Positions 44,845 to 56,053 of a stretch of DNA of 64,000 nucleotides are shown one piece after another (within the stretch, counting starts at the first letter, position 1; each line of letters opens with the position of its first letter). The stretch covers positions 20,248,001-20,312,000 of the forward strand of contig JAYKYS010000006.1 of the NCBI GenBank assembly GCA_036924285.1, written 5' to 3'. The position numbers and the translations under genes are program-made. A model generated the notes under the pieces. That model did not search any database. It was not told the origin of the DNA and saw only the letters and a list, made by a program, of their open reading frames with translations. This stretch comes from Asterella californica (lineage: Eukaryota > Streptophyta > Marchantiopsida > Marchantiales > Aytoniaceae).

Positions 44845-47393
44845 GGATTATCTAATAAATAAATATCGCAAAGAAAATAAAGAAAAAGTCAAAATATTTT
44901 GATAAGTAGAGCCGATCAAAAGAGAAAAAGAGAAGAGAGAAGAAAAGATAGAAGAATGAAAAAGGAGAAGGAGAAGAGTAGATTAAAGAGATGAGGGTGA
45001 GGGATGAGGAAGGAGGAAGAGGAGTTCACCGGAGAATAGGACGTTTTTTAACCCTAGTCGACGCACGACTGATCCCAAGCGAAAAGCGGTCAGCGGATCA
45101 CCGATGGATGGTCGATCTGCGCCGGAGGAGGAGTAATCTTAAATCCTCCTCCATCGACAGCTAGGTCTTTTTTAGCCCAATCCGTCAAACAGCGGGATGT
45201 TGACAGAGGAGCTAGTAAGGTTAATCCTCCTTTGCCAACAGCTAGGGTTTTTTTAGTCCTAGTTGATGGATGATAGATCGTCACCGTGGATGACAATCGA
45301 AACATCAATGAATGACAGATCGTCGAGGAAAGAGAGATCCTTTCGCTGCGATAACAGCCTAGATGGTTCCATCTAGACCGCCGATCATTGATCAAAGATC
45401 GGCGGATGCTTTGGCAACGGAAGATAAAGGGTTCATCGGCGGTTCAATTCAGCAGCAAAAATCCATAATCGTCTTTTGCCGATGAAATTCATCTAAATTT
45501 TGATGATCAGACCTCCTTCTGTTCATGTTCGTCTATATTTTAAATATTGAAAATAAATTAAATTTTTAAAAAATAAAATCTTCAAAATTACAAGTTAGAT
45601 AACAAAAATTTCACCCCGAAATTTTGTCAAAACTTGACTACAAAATCACGATGGCGATTCATCTTCAACTTTGTACTTGACTGAGTGATCAACCAATGTA
45701 ATAGAAATCTATATTGTTCATTTTGTCATTTTCTCACGAGTGTGCCATGTGTGATGCTCTTCGATTATTTCAGTATACGTTAACGTTTTCACAAATGAAT
45801 TACTTGCACTCTCGAGTAGACATTTGTTATAACCAGACCAGCCGTAAAAAATTGTATGATTAAAGATCGACCTTTGCTCTTGGTAATCCATTGAATGTTG
45901 TCCTCGACTCACATACAATGAATATTATCGACACTTGTTCTAGTTCAAGTAAAGAACGCATTGTTGCTGCTTGAGTGTATCGCAATATGTTTTTGATCTT
46001 CTTCTTTTTTTCTGCCACAACAATTAAACTAGATAGTTCCTTTTTTGTTCATGTCAATCTATCATCTCAGTTGACGCATGTTCGCACCCACGCAATAGTC
46101 CTGAACTGATTAATCTACTGTCATCAGAAAAACAAAAAACTAAAACGTTCTTCAAGAGGTCAAGAGACATTTCTAACACTAAGAGATTGCAGAAGATGGA
46201 AAGTTTCTACAAGGAACTGAGGAAACAAAAAATAACAAAAATGATAATATTCTTTTTATCATCATCTATTTTAGCTCAGAGAAAATTTATTGATTTGTTC
46301 CAAAAAAATCACATGAACTTTCAGTGTTTTGCAATGAGCATTAATAATTAATTTTGAAGTGAATCATATGATGTAAAGTTCTTGCATAACTATGATTTAT
46401 CTTTACATAACAGATTTTGTTCTCTTACCAGTTGGAACTACTTATAGAGTTACTGATAGCGGGGATTAGCCCCGGTGTTCTTCCCTTCGGGGTAGTTGTT
46501 GCTTGCCCTTCGGTCCTTCTTACCCTTGTAAGGCTTGATGGGGTCTTTCCATCTGTTTGCTATTCATTGGTAGCGTGTTTGGGCTTATAGAGCTCCGGAA
46601 TTGAGGCTTGAAGACTCTTTCCCTACACTCTGTCCATGACTTGTTATCACCCGTTCAAGCTCCAGAGCCGGTAACCACCACCGGAGGTCGTTTTGCCACT
46701 TGTGAACCTGTGGAAGCTGCGGGGCGATCGTTGGTGGGCCCAGCCTCGTCCGTAAAGCTACAGTAGTGGGGCGGAAGGTTGGACAAGGAGCCGGGAAAAG
46801 GTTATCCATTGGTGCTCCAATGACAAGGCTGGGTTTAGCGGAGCATCAGGATCGATGTGCAACTCAGATCTTCATTCTCCACCGAGGAGCGAACAGGGTT
46901 TTAGATTTTGCACCTTCTCTCGAACACGCTAGAGCATCCTCAGCACATTATTCGGGAAATTTTCGGAGCGCAATTTTTGGTGGTGAGTAATTGTTGTTCC
47001 CTCGTGTACCTTCCCGGAAGAGAGACAGAGATTTCTCTGGATTTTACGGAGTAGGAAGATAAAGCGCTACGCTCAACCTTTGAATCATCAAGAATCGTCC
47101 AGTTTGTTGTGAATGCTTGTTAGGATCCGGGAGACTTTGTGTTTATTGCGGTGATTTTGAGCTGTATGAGAATGTTTTTGGGCTTGATTATCTTTTGCGG
47201 AACGAGCTTAGTGAGGCATAGTTGGGTCGGTGCTGGGCTGGTTCGACTGGTTGCAGAGAAGTACTTCTTGTCTTCGGCTCCAGGAGTAGCTTTTCATACT
47301 GTCTGGCATTTTGAATGCGCAGGTGGAAAGTAATACGGGCGGAGCTGACAGGCGAGAACTCATCGGAGGAGGAGAGCAGAGAAGCCATACGCG
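44845..47393. other. Stretch without recognised coding sequence, includes the GIY-YIG gene upstream region
   Basis: A purine-rich run lies at about 44930-45030. A GC-rich block at 45050-45400 has repeated TAGCTAGG(T/G)TTTTTTAG-type segments and Thr/Ser codon-like runs without a stable frame. Low-complexity AT-rich sequence follows to 46430. A segment at 46456-46560 contains repeated CCCTTCGG. The sequence after about 47000 may be the 5' UTR or promoter of the gene at 47394. Confidence 0.35.
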
Positions 47394-49589
47394 ATGGCAT
47401 CCACGGTAATGGATTTCATTAACTTTCCAGTGAAGTTGTTTGCAAGCTTGCAGTGGATGCTTGCGTTCAGTTTCAGAGTTTGCAGAACTTTGTTTGTCTT
47501 CGGTCAGGACAGTCAGGTACTTGGATGCTGCTGAGCTCAGTGTATCAGGAAATCCTCGCGTACCTTTCGACACGGCCATTTCTGCTTCTTCTTTTCACAC
47601 TGCAGTATTCTTTCAAGCAGGGATGAAATTGTTTTTCTGAATGCCTGTTGCTTGTTGCAGCTCTCTTTATTCTCCACAAATGGCGTCGTAGCTTCTGCTC
47701 CAACGTCGGATTCCCTCCCACTAGCTGTTGATTCTGCTTCTTCCAGTGGGGCATATTTCGCACAATTTAGCGGTCTCAGAGGGAAGTCCTCCCTGTCTTC
47801 GAATGCGCCGAATGGGAGACAACTCGTTCCCTCGCGTTCTCCGAGTTTCAGGAGTTACAAGCAGAGGCGTAGCCCAGTAGCTGCTATGGCCGCAGAGGAT
47901 GCAACTATTCCCTCCCTAAATGACCTTCCTCTGATCCAGTACATCAATCAGCAAGGCAGAATACAGCCACCAGTCCAGAAGACTACGAAGGCCTCCGTGT
48001 TCTCGATCTTTGATCAGAACAAGAAAATTCAGTACATTGGATTCTCTAAGGATGTGAGGAATTCGTTAAGAACATTGATGGGTCGTCGTCCAACGCTCTG
48101 CTATTACTACAAGCTGTACAATTTGGACTCTCTGGATCAGCAGAAGATGCTCTCTTGCCGACAGCAGGTAATGTTCACATATACAAGAATGCAAGATTCG
48201 AGATGCTTCATTGAAAGTAGGGCTTGTATGGATTTTAAGCATTTGTACTGCTTTGTGCATAGAACAGTGGGTTTCGGAGCTGGGGCTTCCTCCTGTGGGA
48301 AATGCTGATCCGGTACAGAAGAACCTTTGGGAACAATCTGCTGACGCCGGCTCTATTTCCGAACGTGGTAGGGAAGCAGCAGCCACTTCTATGGCCAAGA
48401 GTTTTGTTCAAACCATGGCTGATAGGGGTTTGAAGGAAGTGGTAAGATGATAGTGTATACGTTACAGCATTCTGTACTAGTTCCTTCCGTCCAGTTTCTG
48501 ATAATTGCTAGTTTTTCTTGCTTCTCGTAGATGTCTTAAGGATTTTGCAGCAAGATATTTGATAGAGTTTTTCGAAGTTCCTTGGCGGAGGGTTTTGTTC
48601 GTGTACACGTTCCCTGATTCGAGTTATCTTGAATACAGATGGTGTATGACCCAGCGCTGTTGGCCGCTGGAAAGTGCGATGTACTGCCGGTGGGATTTAT
48701 TGGACCTTCTCCAACTGTTTGTCTAGCCTCATGTCATAAGCTTCCGCTTTGAATGTGTTGATCATTTCCTTCACGGTATCTTTTCCTCAATAGTGAAATT
48801 CGGACTCTGTCTTGCTCCATTGGTCCAGTCCATCGACCAAACAGTAGAAGAGATGGCCGCTGCCGCCAAAATTCAAGCAGAGGAAGCGGCCAAGCGACGC
48901 GCAGTTGTTGTTACTTCACCCAATGGGGACAAAGTCGAGTTTGACATATTCTTTGAGTTGAAGTTCCCTACGAACGGTGGCTGGATGTACGATATATTAG
49001 TTTCCAAGGACGACAAGGAGACGAGGTGAGTGACGTACTTGGAATGCACCACTTTTCCATAATTCATTCTGTCAGGGTCAGCTCTATGCGTTATAAAGTT
49101 CCCTAGGAACGGGTGATGATTGTAACTAACCACGTTTGACATGCTTTCTGCAGGCACCGAGTCATCTGTGGGCGTATCTATCCAGAGGCAGTGAACATCC
49201 CTGAGGATAGATTTGTAGAGATTATCATGGGATTTCTGCTGGTGAGTGGAGGTTTTCAGGTTATGTCGTGTTTCATAAGTATGCTGATTGTTTAAACCCG
49301 TGAAAATTATTGTGCGCCTTAATTACTGAAGGAGAACGAATCTTTCGACTTGATGTGACAGCACAAGAAGGTACCAAGACGTACAGAGGGTTTGATGACA
49401 GGAGATATGTTTCCCATCAACTACTTCGCAGTTTCGGAAGTCGCTCAGGAGTTCGACGACCTGAAAGATTGGTTCACAGGCGAGCTACCTGAGACTTACT
49501 GGCGATTTAACAAAATCCACTCGTATGGTCCTTCCGCTGATTCAGTCCCAGAACTGGGACCCGCAGGCGTTCAGACGTGGACTAACTAG
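47394..49589 (+). CDS. Plastid-targeted GIY-YIG-like protein (7 exons, 418 aa)
   Basis: Exons are 47394-47405, 47661-48167, 48268-48441, 48639-48689, 48829-49025, 49154-49241 and 49362-49589, all with GT...AG introns. The first coding exon is 12 bases (MAST), joining in phase to LSLFSTNG. Residues 1 to about 78 are Ser/Ala/Pro-rich and basic, like a chloroplast transit peptide. A GIY-YIG-like core follows: SVFSIF (about 116-121), QYIGFSKDVRNSLR (128-141) and the helix DQQKMLSC. The C-terminal half has FELKFPTNGGWMYDI, HRVICGRIYPEAVN and FPINYFAVSEV, ending VQTWTN. Land plants have a plastid protein of this design (from memory). Nuclease activity is not established: YIG is kept but the first motif is SVF rather than GIY. 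The exon 4 end and the exon 7 acceptor (49362 versus 49368) are less certain. The frame is intact. Confidence 0.85.
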
Positions 49590-49917
49590 GACCTCACAGT
49601 CTTTCCTCATCAAGCATTAATTGGTTTCCACGTCCTGATGACACAGAGCAACTGATCGTCGCTACTCATGGTTTAATCCCTCCTTACTCCTGTACGATTA
49701 AACGTTACATCTCCACATCCAGCGAGTCCGAACAGTGGGTAGACCATGCGGTGAACACTGACGTCATAATCAATTTCCTTCAGTTCCAGAGAGGAACTGT
49801 TGACGAGCCTGAGCAGATTCTGGAGGTGTTAGGGGCGCCATTGATCTGGTATTGCTTATGCGTTTTGTCAAGTCTAGCTGTACATCGCTTCCTATTGGCC
49901 CTTGTGCATATGTAATA
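49588..49917 (+). other. ATG-less open stretch just after the GIY-YIG-like gene
   Basis: A frame without stop from about 49588 to TAA near 49917 (about 109 codons) has no ATG near its start. It reads like ordinary protein (INWFPRPDDTEQLIVATHGL, then FLQFQRGTVDEPEQILEVLG). It could be an exon or a gene fragment, or chance. It is not recognised. Confidence 0.2.
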
Positions 49918-50473
49918 TTGAGCAACAGGTAGAAATTACCCGCAAAATTTCAACGGCTCATTCTTAACTGCTTCTGGTTTCGGTCAGTTTTAGTTGTCGG
50001 TAACGTCTAGTCGTTACCCGGCAAATGTCAAGGTGGTTTGTACATTCTCTCCTTTCAGCAGATCACCCATTACGTTTGCTTTGCATGTAATCGCCAGCAT
50101 GCTGGGTACTAGTTGTTTCTTGATTTCGAAGGATTGTATTGATCAGTTCCATTACGGTGGACGAGAGTTTTCACGGGAAATAAAGGACATATGTTCGTGA
50201 TGCCGTCGTTGTCGGGATTCAAGGAAAGTGAGTAGGTAACGGCTTACGATCGAAGCTTTTCAGCTTCTTAAACTCGCTTCCAACTTGAACTACAGGAGCA
50301 GGAACAGAGTGCTATGCCTGCCGGTGCTGTTGGGCGTTAATTCTAAGGCTTATACCCTTTTTTGTGCTAACCATCAGAAGAAAGAGATTGATATGACAGT
50401 GCATATTCTTCTTGAAGCCTAATCCTTGCCAATCTACTAGCATATTCTTCTTTCTACTCTGAGTCAGTGTCTC

Positions 50474-50507
50474 TCTACTCTGAGTCCAACACCAGACTCA
50501 GAGTAGA
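50474..50507. repeat. 13-bp-arm hairpin
   Basis: TCTACTCTGAGTC (50474-50486) and its complement GACTCAGAGTAGA (50495-50507) flank an 8-base loop. Confidence 0.85.
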
Positions 50508-50557
50508 CAGAAGAACCTTTTCTAGTTCTCCCTGACTTGGGTAACTGACGAGAGTGA

Positions 50558-50745
50558 TGTTAATACCATCCAAACTCGTTGTAAAGCTCTAAGCGTAGTG
50601 GTCGCCCGTCACCATCTGCCTATGTTAATACCATCCAAACTCGTTGTAAAGCTCTGAGCGTAGTGGTCGCCCGTCACCATCTGCCTATGTTAATACCATC
50701 CAAACTCGTTGTAAAGCTCTGAGCGTAGTGGTCGCCCCTCACCAT
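50558..50745. repeat. Three 65-bp tandem repeats
   Basis: Units starting TGTTAATACCATCC occur at 50558, 50623 and 50688 and are nearly identical. The array ends in a hairpin at about 50736-50766 with arms CCCCTCACCAT / ATGGTGAGGGG. The period is not a multiple of three. Confidence 0.9.
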
Positions 50746-50769
50746 CATAGGCATATGGTGAGGGGTAAG

Positions 50770-52985
50770 AGCAGTCGTCCCTTCCCCGGCGGGACGAAAG
50801 CTCCAGCAGGAAGCGAAGCTGGGCGCTAACTCACTTGAAGGTTGATGCAATGTATTCCACCAGTTGACAGAAACAGAAAGTGAGACTTTACTCTGCTTTA
50901 TTCTTCGCAAGGTGATTAACTTGTTTTTAATTCTCCCTCTGCTCAGCTTGGTGACCGTAGGTTCGCTACTCCTTAAGTTGTGCTACGATAGAAACGTTTA
51001 GAACAGTTCCAGCTTATATCGAATTTACAAGACTAGTGCGTATCTCATATCAAATTTACAAGACTTTTGCGTATCTCATATACTGGAATTTACATACCAG
51101 CTGGTATCTGAACCTGCACATCTGACTGTACAAGTTAGGTGTCTTCTTACGAGTTCCACTATCGTCAAGTACTACGCAGTCGATAAGGGTTCGACTTTTG
51201 TGTGTATAATGATAAACATCGGACCCGAATTCCACCTCTAACTAACCAGCTAGCGGTGGGAGAGCATGGACCCGTGCGCTGTGTAACTGTGCCCCACACA
51301 GTTACGGAAACACGTATCACCTCTCGACTTGTTGCGAAACCCGGGAGAGACAGTGGAACCCGGCCGAAATGTTTAGGGTCTCCTAAACCTCGCACCGGCT
51401 TGGATCCGGGTAACCAAATCCACGTGGAAAGGAAATACAAATGGATTTGCGCGAAGCCTCATCAACCCAGCATAGCCGGTTAGTGGGAAGTTCTCACCGT
51501 GGGATGCAAGGCGAGGACCATCATACCAAGGGGAGAGAGAAAAAGAATCTATGAACATTAGTTATGTTTAGCAAGCTGTGTAACCTCTTCAAGTAAAGAG
51601 ATCAAAGTTTCGTAATACTCGTGGGGAATTTTGCGATGTTTCTTCAGCTCTCCGGTATTTTAGTGGCTCCATAGTTGGCATGCTTCAGCACTCAGTCTCT
51701 CACAGTTTCGTTTTCTATGGTTGGTTCACTCTACTGTCTGGTCCGCTTAACTTTTGATACTTGCGGCATACCACTTATCTTAGTTTTGCAGCGCGTTGCT
51801 CGTTTTTACTCCTCGTTCTATCACTTCTGCCCTCGGTTAATCTGTTAACTTGGTGAAAAGTAATCTCTTCGCGCTTACTTTTCGCCATTCTCTTCTTCTA
51901 TTTGGGACTTTCAGTATCTCTGCTATGTGTTTCATCTACTTTGAATTGATACACTTTCCCGATCACATCGAAGCGCAAGCTTGGGAACAGGTCTGCGGTT
52001 ACACGGCTGGCGAATCAATACTGATTGCACTCTGGGGAACTCCTCTTTTTTGTCCGGACTGCTCTTTCTGTTCGGAGTTTGCAAAGATTGTAGTACGAAG
52101 GGCACGTAATGGAGAACGGACGGCCTACGTCTTTGAATCAGTTCTGACGTTCTTTCAGCTGATCATGACTTCTTCTTCCTCGCCCGATCCTCAATCCACT
52201 CGTGGAGCTAAAGATCTCTTGATTGCTCAACTCTCGTCCATATGTGTTGCAGAGCTCTCGATATCTTCTGCGGTGGTTCGGGCTCAGGTGGACCCGGTGG
52301 TGGGGCTGCGCTCTTTGCGTCTTTATCATGAGCAGGCTCTTCTAACCTTTGTTTACGAGGGAAACTTTCCTTAGAGGTTTTCTGAGGCTGAGTGCTTTCT
52401 ACGTGGGTACGTCAGACGCGACTCAAGATTATTTCTACCAGGCAAGTTACAAGCTCTTCGTTCGTTACGCTCTTTGATTCTGCTGCTACTCCTGACGCTG
52501 CTTTGAACACGGTCCTATTCTTTCTGCGGGGTTGTATCGCTGCACACTTACCTTAGGAACCGGCGACTGAAGGTCCACTATACACCCCCATCCCTCAACC
52601 GACATGGACTGAGATACTCCACTTTCCTTCGTGGTGTAAGGATCTGCTGTCGCAACTCTTGGGATCCATTGGCCGATTCCGTTGACTCTCACGTTCTCAA
52701 CAGCGCAAGGGCTAATTCTTAAGATAAACGTAAACCTCGTCCTCTGGTGCTTCAATTTGAGATTGCCGCCCAGGCTATAAGCTTTCATCTCCGGTGCCCA
52801 GATCTCCCAGACCCTTCGACGACCGCGGCTCGAGCCTCCTCGTCCCTTTCTACCGCCACACTAGCTTGATGTCCAAGATCTCTGCCGACTGATACTATAA
52901 CGTCCTTGGAGTCTACCTCTCTCCTCCAACTCCCAACTACCTTGGCTGCGCTCTCTACCCCCTAGTCTCACTCTCTACTATGCAT
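50770..52985. other. Stretch with unrecognised open frames
   Basis: The longest frame, 51850-52374 plus (about 174 codons, opening with GTG), contains a hydrophobic N-terminal half (FRHSLLLFGTFSISAMCFI). No domain is recognised. The pyrimidine-rich sequence to 52985 may belong to the LINE that resumes at 60361. Confidence 0.3.
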
Positions 52986-52989
52986 AGCC

Positions 52990-53127
52990 AAGATGGAAAC
53001 CTCCATCCAAGCGCGACGAGCCCGCCTCTTGGAGTATGTTATCCCAGCATCCACTGAAGGGAAGCTCCTCTATACTACGACGTTTTCTAATTCTATGCTT
53101 CCTAACGACAAATGGGATGGAGGCCTC
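52990..53127 (+). mobile_element. LINE fragment, upstream half, interrupted by Copia-3
   Basis: The frame METSIQARRARLLEYVIPAS, then FSNSMLPNDKWDGG, continues across the Copia-3 insertion point into 60361 (LSISLAA). This shows the two flanks were one sequence. Assignment to the LINE rests on the downstream RT half. Confidence 0.4.
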
Positions 53128-53321
53128 TGATAGAGATCAAGCTTGAGTATTAGAGTCACGACAATAGAAGCTTACTCAGCATTAAGAATAAGTCAATGTT
53201 ATAGTTAGCTGACAAGGCCTTGGGGAATAATAAAGAGCGCCAGCCTTCAGAGAAGGTAAGGTTTTTTCCCAGTTTGTGTACTCCTACTCGTGCGGAAGTT
53301 CATCTGAATCTAAAGCTTTCA
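53128..53321 (+). repeat. Left LTR of Copia-3 (194 bp)
   Basis: TGATAGAGATCAAGC to AAAGCTTTCA. It matches the right LTR except at about 7 sites. Confidence 0.95.
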
Positions 53322-53333
53322 TGGTATCAGAGC
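53322..53333 (+). other. Primer-binding site of Copia-3
   Basis: TGGTATCAGAGC directly follows the left LTR and matches the initiator-Met tRNA 3' end. Confidence 0.88.
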
Positions 53334-54064
53334 CCGGTTGACAAATGTTAGGGATTTGACAGAAAGGAACGCATCAAGTCTAATGTTGGTTGGAACGTTG
53401 TCGTGTGACGTGCTTTCTTATCTGGGAATACACCGGGTATCTAGCTGTAGAGAGTACATGTCGCACTCCGTGACTCAGAACCAGCAACCACCCAAACCTC
53501 TCTCTGACCTCCAAGTACACTCTGAACCTATCTCGGTACGATATCCTCACGTCCTCTCGGCAGATCTCTCTCTTACTCGACTAGGAATAGAACCGAGGTA
53601 ACAAGCACGGGCAACTTGTTCCTGCCATCACCGCAAGCACTCTTGGGTCTGCTGGTCATCACTCCAGCCTCACCACAAGAGAAATACCAGCACTCCTAAT
53701 AGAAAAAGAAACTAAGCGCAACGCCCGCACACAAATCCAAACCAAACCAACTGGGCGTACAAACAAGCATGCGAGTATGGAGAGGATCCATACACAGGAA
53801 ATACAGTCAACAACTCTCCATACCCATGATCAAGTGCTCTGAAGCACCGGCAAAACCTCCAGGCCGACCTGTTCTCCAAAGAATCTTAACTCTTGCGCTT
53901 TTCGGAGCAAGAACCTCTCAACTTTAACTCGCTGTCACTCCTCAACCACAGCTCAGAATGAGATGAAACCAAGGCCAGCAGATAGCCTGTAGAATAATCT
54001 CTCTATTAAGGTATTACATGCAGAGAGATCATCTCTGAGTTGGCATCTATGCCCTTCCAAAGTT

Positions 54065-54416
54065 CGCTGTTTCTATAACATGATACTATTTCGACAGAAC
54101 TTTGCTGTTCGATTCCTCACAAACCACTCGATCAAAACAGCTCAAACTTCTCAGGAAGCTAATGTGTCACCATCACTACCACTCTGTAAAATTTCACCAG
54201 CAGATCTTCAACCAAACTCTTGGAACGATCAAGCCCTTATCGCTGTTTTTATAACATGATACTATTTCGACAGAACTTTGCTGTTCGATTCCTCACAAAC
54301 CGCTCGATCAAAACGGCTCAAACTTCTCAAGAAGCTAATGAGTCACCATCACTACCACTCTGTAAAATTTCACCAGCAGATCTTCAACCAAACTCTTGGA
54401 ATGATCCAAGCCCTTT
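54065..54416. repeat. 176-bp tandem duplication within LTR B
   Basis: Units starting CGCTGTTT lie at 54065 and 54241 and are almost identical. LTR A has a single unit at about 22330-22480. Confidence 0.9.
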
Positions 54417-55186
54417 TTGTCAATGACACAAGACGATATGCAGACCCTTGTGCACAAAAACAACGTTTCCCTTCAACCCAATAATCCAAATGGTCTCAAA
54501 TTTCACAGGTAGGTAGCTGACTGTACCTTCTCAGACCCTGGAAGGTTTCATATCGAAATTCGACCTCAAACTCTCCATATCTCTCTCAATGTCTCATGTT
54601 TACAGTCGCCTACTATCATAGCCTCCGATTTGAGACACCCAACTTCAGCTGGCCATAACTTTTTCACTCCGGCTTGGAATCGATCGATCTCGGAGTCCAT
54701 CGGCAAGCGCATCTCAAGAACTTTCCAGCAACAGTCAATTCATCTCCAGCAACCTCACAGAACTCCCAGAAAGTGAGAAAGACTTCACGGAAATGAAATT
54801 GGTCACGAATTTGACCCCCTCAGCTTCAATTGATCAAAACTTTCTCATCCGCGCTTCAAATCCAGCAACCATTGAGTCTACGTGCATCCTCGTCTCCCAA
54901 GCTTTCCAACCATATCTCACACTCCGCGAATGGACCACGGGGAGTGCCTCTAACCCTCAAAACGTGAAAGAAACTTGGTAGAAGGTGATTGGTCAAACTT
55001 TCGACCAATGAGAAACAAGTTGACAAAAAGGTTTTTGTCTTCACTCACATGACAAACACACAAAGAACGAATTTTTATCCAAGAGTACCATTTAGACCTC
55101 AAAGTTTATATTGAACAAACTACAAACACGTGCCGTTGACGATGTCGTCGGCCACGAAGCACGTAAACACGAAGTACAAATTACGC

Positions 55187-55639
55187 TCAATAGAGAGTCA
55201 GAATCCCGACTCTAAAACGGTTGACAATAAACGGAACTACAAAGGGAACAGATGAAGCTATTATCTGGTTGTAATAATCCTCACCGAAGTTCCTCACGAC
55301 AAACTCACGATGCGCCACCTTTGGTCGACTGTAACATCGTATTTCGACCCAAGTGTTGAACGGAACTCTCGCTGGGAAGTTCAGATCCAACGGAGGATCC
55401 ATACCACATTAGAGCAAGATGTAGACAGTAAGATCCCAAACAGCGTCGTACGTGACAATGGGCAGAAAGATAGGATCCGGAGTAGCCATCACCGCAGCCA
55501 TAAACGACTCTCCCCAATGAGCTACCATAAATACTCGAAAGTGATCTCGCGACAGACAATGGATCTTAATGACGAATGGATGCGCAAGTGGAAGATCAGG
55601 AGCACGAAAGGGTTCTCCGTTCATGCCTACCACTCGCAC
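55187..55639 (-). CDS. LTR-encoded two-repeat reading frame, unknown function
   Basis: Within solo LTR B, ATG at 55639 opens 76 codons (LDLPLAHPFVIK equivalent, IHCLSRDHFRVFMVAHWGES, then PIVTYDAVWDLTVYILL). They end in TAA at 55411-55409. Two codons later ATG at 55402 opens 71 more codons in the same frame (LDLNFPARVPFNTWVE, CYSR, EFVVRNFGEDYYNQIIASS, then FRVGILTLY). The halves resemble each other: PF, C.SR, F.V....GE, I/V.A, P.V..L.(V/L)Y. LTR A has the same TAA at the same place. No known family is recognised. It may be an LTR-borne accessory protein, two ORFs, or a fortuitous frame. A TATA-like box lies about 95 bases upstream. Confidence 0.45.
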
Positions 55640-55730
55640 TGCCGCCGCTTACTTCATCCGATGATACTGATCACACTCCACTAGACTTGGATACTCTACA
55701 CTCTATCTCTCAAGCTCCGCACACCTCTCT

Positions 55731-55740
55731 TCTTATACAT
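55731..55740 (-). promoter_or_regulatory. TATA-like element in LTR B
   Basis: On the minus strand ATGTATAAGA lies about 95 bases before the ATG of the LTR reading frame and inside the LTR, where a retrotransposon promoter is expected. LTR A has a weaker TATATGAAGG at the equivalent place. Confidence 0.4.
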
Positions 55741-56053
55741 CAATCTCCCATGTGACGACAAGAGTACTACTCTTATCTCCACTCAACGGAGAGTACACGG
55801 ATCGTCCACGTGGAGCCTTATCTTTTGACACGATAAGGTCCCAGTGGCTCCTCAACACCAAACACGTACGAAGGATATGTGGTGGTTTCACACCCTAGCC
55901 AATCCACAACACGACAACGTGCTTAAAAAGAGCATTGGCAGAAAGAACGCATCAAGTCTGGTGCTGGTTGGAACGTGCTTAAAGAGATCACTAGTGACAA
56001 GTACAAAGACGTTGGTTGATTAACGCGTTTGAAGACGCTGATTTCACATCAAG

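Larger units (their letters stand above)
53399..55917 (-). mobile_element. LTR B: 2.5-kb solo LTR of family A/B nested in the Copia-3 leader
   Basis: Read on the minus strand it starts TGTCGTGTTGTGGATTGG and ends GTCACACGACA, with an 8-base terminal inverted repeat. ACGT flanks it on both sides (53395-53398 and 55918-55921). The Copia-3 leader continues on both sides. A repeated leader motif (AACGCATCAAGTCT) lies at about 53369 and 55947. LTR A is the second copy of the family. There is no internal region, so it is called a solo LTR. It contains a TATA-like box and a two-repeat reading frame. Confidence 0.85.

Noticed and set aside
45090..45395. 101-codon minus-strand frame
   Set aside because: It is low-complexity Ser/Thr/Arg-rich sequence within repeated GC-rich segments, with no gene structure.
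46456..46600. Possible short LTR beginning TGATAGCGGGG
   Set aside because: No second copy, primer-binding site or target duplication was found.
51279..51310. 9-bp hairpin GTAACTGTG / CACAGTTAC
   Set aside because: It is short enough to be chance and has no supporting context.
54220..54484. Two overlapping 68-codon frames
   Set aside because: They arise from the 176-bp tandem duplication inside LTR B and have no match in LTR A.
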